Assembly: GCA_017569285.1 (NCBI GenBank)
Contig: CP069419.1
Location: 2,542,001-2,606,000, forward strand
Direction: 5' to 3'
From: Clostridiales bacterium
GTDB lineage: Bacteria; Bacillota; Clostridia; Christensenellales; Aristaeellaceae
Length of the DNA: 64,000 bases
Shown: piece after piece, positions 61,870-64,000 of the stretch
How the letters are laid out: each line of letters begins with the position of its first letter
How positions within the stretch are numbered: the stretch's first letter is position 1
Notes under the pieces: model-generated
What the model saw: only the letters and a program-made list of their open reading frames with translations
Database searches by the model: none
Told to the model about the DNA's origin: nothing
Program-made: the position numbers and the translations under genes

Positions 61870-61910
61870 CGTATCCCTCCTTCTTTACTGGTCAACGCGG
61901 CATGACGGTG

Positions 61911-61950
61911 AAAAAAAACCACCGCCTTTTTTCATCACAAAAGGCGGTGG
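61911..61950 (-). terminator. Attenuator-type terminator before paaK
   Basis: On the minus strand: CCACCGCCTTTT, an 8-nt loop, AAAAGGCGGTGG (12 perfect pairs), then eight T residues. It lies after the leader peptide and before the paaK ribosome site. CGCCTTT inside the leader peptide's Phe-Ala-Phe codons could pair with AAAGGCG of its distal arm as an antiterminator. Confidence 0.8.
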
Positions 61951-61969
61951 ACTGAACGCTCGGGAGCGC

Positions 61970-62020
61970 TTATTCATCCATCGCTAAGCTTCTAAAGGCG
62001 AAGGCCGCGGTGTACAACAT
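61970..62020 (-). CDS. Leader peptide of the paaK operon (16 residues)
   Basis: A well-formed small gene: GGAGGA, 7-nt spacing, ATG, then MLYTAAFAFRSLAMDE and TAA. It starts some 30 nt after the predicted transcription start and ends 20 nt before the terminator hairpin. Three of the first nine residues are aromatic (Tyr3, Phe7, Phe9). The layout is that of transcription attenuation by ribosome position, sensing Tyr/Phe tRNA charging, which suits an operon for aromatic acid metabolism. The leader's existence is read from sequence; the mechanism is inferred. Confidence 0.65.
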   Translation of the reverse strand: MLYTAAFAFRSLAMDE

Positions 62021-62055
62021 CGAAATTTCCTCCAAAGGTGTTTTGGGTTGCATGC

Positions 62056-62084
62056 ATCATAACGCGAAGACAGGACGGTGTCAA
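62056..62084 (-). promoter_or_regulatory. Promoter of the paaK leader-operon
   Basis: Minus-strand TTGACA (62084-62079) and TATGAT (62061-62056) with an ideal 17-nt spacer. Confidence 0.85.
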
Positions 62085-62155
62085 CCGTTTCGGGAAAAGG
62101 AACCTGTTTTTTTCGTGTTCTGCGGGGACCGCGAAAAAACAGGAGGGAAAAACCA

Positions 62156-62185
62156 TTGGTAAAAAACAGGCAATTCATGTATAAT
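62156..62185 (+). promoter_or_regulatory. Promoter of the aldo/keto reductase gene
   Basis: TTGGTA (62156-62161), 18-nt spacer, TATAAT (62180-62185), 50 nt before the ATG. Confidence 0.75.
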
Positions 62186-62234
62186 CAAAGACAAGGAAGA
62201 ACCGAACAGACAGGCCAGGAAAAGGAGCGTTTTT

Positions 62235-63353
62235 ATGGCGGATGTTTTCAACAACCAGCTGAAGCTGGGATTCGGACTGATGCGCCTTCCGAAGAATCCG
62301 GACGGCAGCATAGATATTCCGCAGGTGTGCGAGATGACGGACCATTTCATCGCTGCCGGCGGCACCTATTTCGATACCGCCTATGTGTACGACAACGGCG
62401 GCAGCGAAGCCGCGTTCAAGGCCGCGGTGGCGGACCGGTATCCCCGGGAAGCGTATACTGTGGCGACCAAGCTGAACGCTTCCATGCAGTGCCATGACGA
62501 GGAAAGCGCGAAGCAGCAGTTCTACACCAGCTTGGAGCGCACCGGCGCCGGGTATTTCGACTATTACCTGCTGCACGCGCTGCAGGTGAACACATACCAG
62601 AAATACGATGAGTACCACATCTGGGACTTTGTAAAGGAACAGAAGGAAAAGGGCCTGATCAAACACTGGGGCTTCTCCTTCCACGCCTATCCCGAGCTGC
62701 TGGACCAGCTGCTGACGGATCATCCGGATGCGGAGTTCGTCCAGCTGCAGATCAACTACGCCGACTGGGAGAACCCGGGCGTGGCCTCCCGGCGGAACTG
62801 GGAAATCTGCCGGAAGCATGGAAAGCCCGTGATCGTAATGGAGCCCGTGAAGGGCGGCATCCTGGCGGATCCGATTCCCGAGGTGCGGAAGATCCTGGAA
62901 GGAATCCATCCGGATGCGTCCTGCGCAAGCTGGGCAATCCGCTTTGTCGCGGAAAAGGAAAACATCGGCGTTGTGCTCAGCGGTATGAGCAGCCTGGCGC
63001 AGATGGATGACAACCTGAGCTTCATGAAGGACTTCAAGCCCCTGGATGAACAGGAAGAGGAAGCCATCCGGAAGGTCCAGGAGGCGCTGAACTCCGACAA
63101 GTCCATTCCGTGCACCGGCTGCCGCTACTGCACGAAGGGCTGCCCGATGAACATCCCGATTCCGGATATCTTCACCGTGGCGAACCGCAAGAAGGGGAGC
63201 CCGCACTTCCGCACCGTGCGCGAATACAACATCGTGACGGTGGGCAAGGGAAGGGCCAGCGAGTGCATCCAGTGCGGCCAGTGCGAAGGCGCCTGCCCGC
63301 AGCGGCTGCCGATCATCTCCCTGCTGCAGGACTGCCTGGATATGGAAACCTGA
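62235..63353 (+). CDS. Aldo/keto reductase with C-terminal ferredoxin-like domain
   Basis: 372 residues. A TIM barrel (1-285) with GFGLMRLP, YFDTAYVYDNGGSE (catalytic Asp and Tyr), ATKLN (Lys) and YYLLHAL (His) is followed by a cysteine-rich tail: CTGCRYCTKGCP and CIQCGQCEGACP, two 4Fe-4S sites. This fused form is common in anaerobes and may exchange electrons with ferredoxin instead of, or besides, NADPH. The substrate carbonyl is unknown. AAGGAG lies upstream. Transcribed alone, divergent from paaK. Confidence 0.93.
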   Translation: MADVFNNQLKLGFGLMRLPKNPDGSIDIPQVCEMTDHFIAAGGTYFDTAYVYDNGGSEAAFKAAVADRYPREAYTVATKLNASMQCHDEESAKQQFYTSLERTGAGYFDYYLLHALQVNTYQKYDEYHIWDFVKEQKEKGLIKHWGFSFHAYPELLDQLLTDHPDAEFVQLQINYADWENPGVASRRNWEICRKHGKPVIVMEPVKGGILADPIPEVRKILEGIHPDASCASWAIRFVAEKENIGVVLSGMSSLAQMDDNLSFMKDFKPLDEQEEEAIRKVQEALNSDKSIPCTGCRYCTKGCPMNIPIPDIFTVANRKKGSPHFRTVREYNIVTVGKGRASECIQCGQCEGACPQRLPIISLLQDCLDMET

Positions 63354-63403
63354 GGCAAAAACCGCGCACGCCAAAAAAATCGCATATATAAGGAAAAATC
63401 GTC

Positions 63404-63432
63404 TTGCACTTTTTTCCGTCCTGTGCTATACT
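63404..63432 (+). promoter_or_regulatory. Promoter of tRNA-Ala
   Basis: TTGCAC (63404-63409), 17-nt spacer, TATACT (63427-63432). The 88-nt leader to the tRNA has hairpins (GCGGC/GCCGC; CCCGG-GCAA-CCGGG). Confidence 0.85.
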
Positions 63433-63520
63433 TTCGCCTGCGGCTGAAAACGCCGCGGCGTCCCAGACCTCCGGACGTTAAAGTCGAGGAAGCTTCCCCG
63501 GGCAACCGGGAAACATACAT

Positions 63521-63593
63521 GGGGCATTAGCACAGTTGGTAGCGCGCGACATTCGCATTGTCGAGGTCAGGGGTTCGACTCCCCTATGCTCCA
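63521..63593 (+). tRNA. tRNA-Ala (anticodon CGC)
   Basis: 73 nt fold as a full cloverleaf: acceptor GGGGCAT/ATGCTCC with discriminator A, D-loop AGTTGGTA, anticodon stem CGACA/TGTCG, loop TTCGCAT with anticodon CGC at 63554-63556, T-stem AGGGG/CCCCT with TTCGACT. CCA is not encoded. The D stem GCAC/GCGC has one A-C mismatch (positions 12-23). It reads GCG codons. Confidence 0.93.
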
Positions 63594-63594
63594 C

Positions 63595-63636
63595 AAAGAA
63601 ATCAGCCACCCATCACGGGTGGCTGATTTCTTTATG
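63595..63636 (+). terminator. Strong intrinsic terminator after tRNA-Ala
   Basis: A 17-bp perfect stem AAAGAAATCAGCCACCC with a 5-nt loop; the 3' arm ends in TTTCTTTAT. Confidence 0.9.
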
Positions 63637-63693
63637 CGGACACGGGGTGTCCGCATCCCTGATTTCGATATTGCACTGAATGCATTGGAGAGG

Positions 63694-63743
63694 GAAAGCC
63701 GCCGACGACCTCCAGTGGAGGGAGTTTCGTCGGCGGCTTTCTC
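63694..63743 (+). terminator. Long hairpin, terminator-like
   Basis: A 15-bp perfect stem GAAAGCCGCCGACGA/TCGTCGGCGGCTTTC enclosing a smaller CTCCA/TGGAG hairpin, followed by TCGCCC. No gene lies just before it. Confidence 0.55.
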
Positions 63744-63960
63744 GCCCGAAACAAGCGATCTCCGCAGTACGGAGTCGCGCCGATTGAGGGCGCGGACCAG
63801 GGGTTCAACTCCCAAAATCGAACGAAAGGAACCGTCCCTGCGTTCGAAGTCAGCGCCGTCCATTAGGGCGGCGCTTTTATCATCAAGCTCTGAGATGATC
63901 ATGTGGTTGCACGTCAAATATGAAACGGACCTGAACGGAAACGGCTGATCCTGAAGATGT
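63744..63960. other. Gene-free tail with tRNA-like remnant
   Basis: GACCAGGGGTTCAACTCCCA near 63796 looks like a T-arm left from a degraded tRNA. Another hairpin (AGCGCCG/CGGCGCT, 63852-63875, followed by TTTTAT) lies here. The open frames crossing this part contain hairpin and tRNA sequence and are not accepted as genes. Confidence 0.45.
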
Positions 63961-63963
63961 TTT

Positions 63964-64000
63964 GAGGCTGTCCCCTGGGGGACAGCCTCTTTTATATTTT
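63964..64000 (+). terminator. Strong intrinsic terminator at the window end
   Basis: GAGGCTGTCCCC/GGGGACAGCCTC pair almost without a loop and are followed by TTTTATATTTT. No gene is recognised upstream; it may end a read-through or small RNA transcript. Confidence 0.8.

Noticed and set aside
60553-61905. 450-residue plus-strand frame
   Set aside because: Antisense shadow of paaK.
63567-63917. 116-residue minus-strand frame ending in GESNP
   Set aside because: Its end is the reverse of the tRNA T-arm, a common false protein.

Overview
The window looks like a chromosomal stretch of a GC-rich Gram-positive anaerobe of the class Clostridia, perhaps a gut or rumen Christensenellales-type organism. 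This is inferred from content: LplB/LplC-type sugar transporters, CotH-kinase proteins, a glycyl radical enzyme with its activase, PaaK paired with an ACT protein, an OhrR-type regulator, sigma-A promoters (several with an extended TGG-TATnnT -10), and GGAGG-type ribosome binding sites. No rRNA gene and no CRISPR array were found. One tRNA (Ala, CGC) lies near the right end.

Layout. 1-7.1 kb: the tail of a large glycosidase-like protein converges on a minus-strand set with a NifU-like protein and two GH38 alpha-mannosidase-type enzymes. 7.2-15 kb: a sugar ABC transporter operon, an AraC regulator, and a divergent glycyl radical enzyme plus activase. A shared 20-nt motif at both ends of the araC gene suggests one regulon. 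15-17.1 kb: a zinc-uptake-like operon with two Fur/Zur-type boxes. 17.3-28.3 kb: GH43, MgtC, cytidylate-kinase-like, MATE, AI-2E-type permease, ROK kinase, mannose-6-phosphate isomerase with an extra N-terminal domain, PAP2 phosphatase, DUF819 and VanX-like dipeptidase. 28.3-34.2 kb: a degenerate HD-GYP-like protein with a cytosolic hybrid histidine kinase, then a DinB-like protein, a secreted protein and an MBL-fold hydrolase. 34.2-44.5 kb: methyltransferase, MutS2-like ATPase, a probable structured small RNA, GH43, SGNH esterase, GNAT enzymes, CotH kinase, PhzF-like protein and nucleotidyltransferase.

44.7-51.4 kb is visibly AT-richer and looks acquired or rearranged. It has Hsp20, FtsH, two small DUF proteins, a gene-poor kilobase of repeats and gene scraps, a YitT-type membrane protein, a broken McrC restriction gene and a conserved hypothetical. 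Its right part is bracketed by a long imperfect direct repeat that duplicates the 5' end and upstream region of a low-molecular-weight phosphatase gene, as expected for an integration scar.

51.4-64 kb: the phosphatase-TPR-DUF4037 operon; a HAD phosphatase; an operon of an atypical thioredoxin reductase, thioredoxin and OhrR-like regulator; a second CotH kinase; gdhA with a probable attenuator; ACT-PaaK preceded by a 16-residue aromatic-containing leader peptide and a terminator; a ferredoxin-like aldo/keto reductase; tRNA-Ala; and a gene-less tail with several strong terminator-like hairpins.

The best candidates for new biology are the AraC/ABC/glycyl radical regulon, the paaK leader peptide attenuator, the pyridine-nucleotide-motif-less thioredoxin reductase operon, the zinc operon without its own ATPase and permease, and the repeat-flanked island at the phosphatase gene.
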